5,430 bases of DNA from Actinomycetota bacterium (GTDB taxonomy: Bacteria > Actinomycetota > Actinomycetes > Actinomycetales > Microbacteriaceae). Location of the stretch: positions 1-5,430 of the forward strand of contig WLGA01000076.1 of the NCBI GenBank assembly GCA_009703445.1, read 5' to 3'. The translations under genes and the position numbers were made by a program. Numbering within the stretch: position 1 is the first letter of the stretch; every line of letters begins with the position of its first letter. This document shows, piece after piece, positions 5,119 through 5,430 of the stretch. The notes under the pieces are model-generated. The model saw only the letters and a list, made by a program, of their open reading frames with translations, was not told the origin of the DNA and did not search any database.

Positions 5119-5430
5119 CTATCGCACCGGGTTGACCAGGGTGCCGATGCCCTCAATCTCGCACTCGACGATGTCGCCAGCAACAATCTGGGTGATCCCA
5201 GCCGGGGTTCCGGTCAGAATCACGTCGCCAGGCAGCAGGGTCATGTTGTGCGAGATGTATGAGATCAGCTTTGGCACGTTGTGCAGCATGTGGTCGATGG
5301 TCGAAGCCTGCTTGGTTTCGCCGTTGATGCGCGAACTTAGCTCCTGACCGTCTGGCGCGAACTCGGTCTCAATCCAAGGGCCGATTGGGCAGAAGCTGTC
5401 GAACGACTTCGAGCGAGCCCACTGCTGGTC
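5119..5430 (-). CDS. Fumarylacetoacetate hydrolase family protein, C-terminal part
   Basis: A minus-strand frame is open from the right edge to a TAG at 5121-5119, giving 103 residues of the C-terminal half. Family hallmarks are DQQWARSKSFDSFCPIGPWI near the edge, LISYISHNMTLLPGDVILTG, then TPAGI, and a closing ECEIEGIGTLVNPVR. These match FAH-fold enzymes (2-hydroxyhepta-2,4-dienedioate isomerase, acylpyruvate hydrolase or oxaloacetate tautomerase types), which act on C-C bonds of 2-oxo acids with a divalent metal. The metal-ligand and N-terminal regions lie outside the window, so the reaction cannot be specified. The 25-nt gap to gltX suggests one operon. Confidence 0.92.
   Translation of the reverse strand, partial: DQQWARSKSFDSFCPIGPWIETEFAPDGQELSSRINGETKQASTIDHMLHNVPKLISYISHNMTLLPGDVILTGTPAGITQIVAGDIVECEIEGIGTLVNPVR

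Overview
The window looks like chromosome of a high-GC Gram-positive bacterium, most likely a small-genome Microbacteriaceae-type actinobacterium. This is an inference. It rests on the moderately GC-rich base composition, the style of the lipid kinase and metallo-hydrolase, tRNA genes without encoded CCA, and a fumarylacetoacetate-hydrolase gene directly upstream of gltX. No phage, insertion-sequence, CRISPR or plasmid signals were seen.

Layout, left to right. (1) Bases 1-69 are the C-terminal tail of an unidentified plus-strand membrane protein. (2) A hairpin terminator follows, serving the minus-strand tRNA-Glu(CTC) gene at 121-193, which has its own promoter at 212-241. (3) A minus-strand pair at 250-2662 consists of an unusual P-type ATPase-like gene and, 4 nt after its stop codon, a diacylglycerol-kinase-family gene. 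(4) An 82-nt divergent intergenic region leads to a plus-strand UlaG-like metallo-beta-lactamase-fold hydrolase (2745-3392). (5) A perfect 11-bp hairpin lies between that gene and the convergent tRNA-Gln(CTG) gene (3461-3532). (6) The right third is a minus-strand group: a fumarylacetoacetate hydrolase family gene entering from the right edge, then gltX (glutamyl-tRNA synthetase) 25 nt after it, then the tRNA-Gln gene.

Two themes stand out. First, the ATPase-like protein keeps the phosphorylation and nucleotide-binding motifs of a P1B pump. It has no actuator domain, and the Cys-Pro-Cys metal site is replaced by Ala-Pro-Gln. It cannot be a conventional heavy-metal pump and is the best candidate here for something undescribed; its tight coupling to a lipid kinase gene is suggestive only. 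Second, the GluRS gene sits beside tRNA-Gln, with tRNA-Glu in the same window. This fits the indirect Glu-tRNA(Gln) transamidation route usual in actinobacteria. The remainder reads as ordinary housekeeping sequence.
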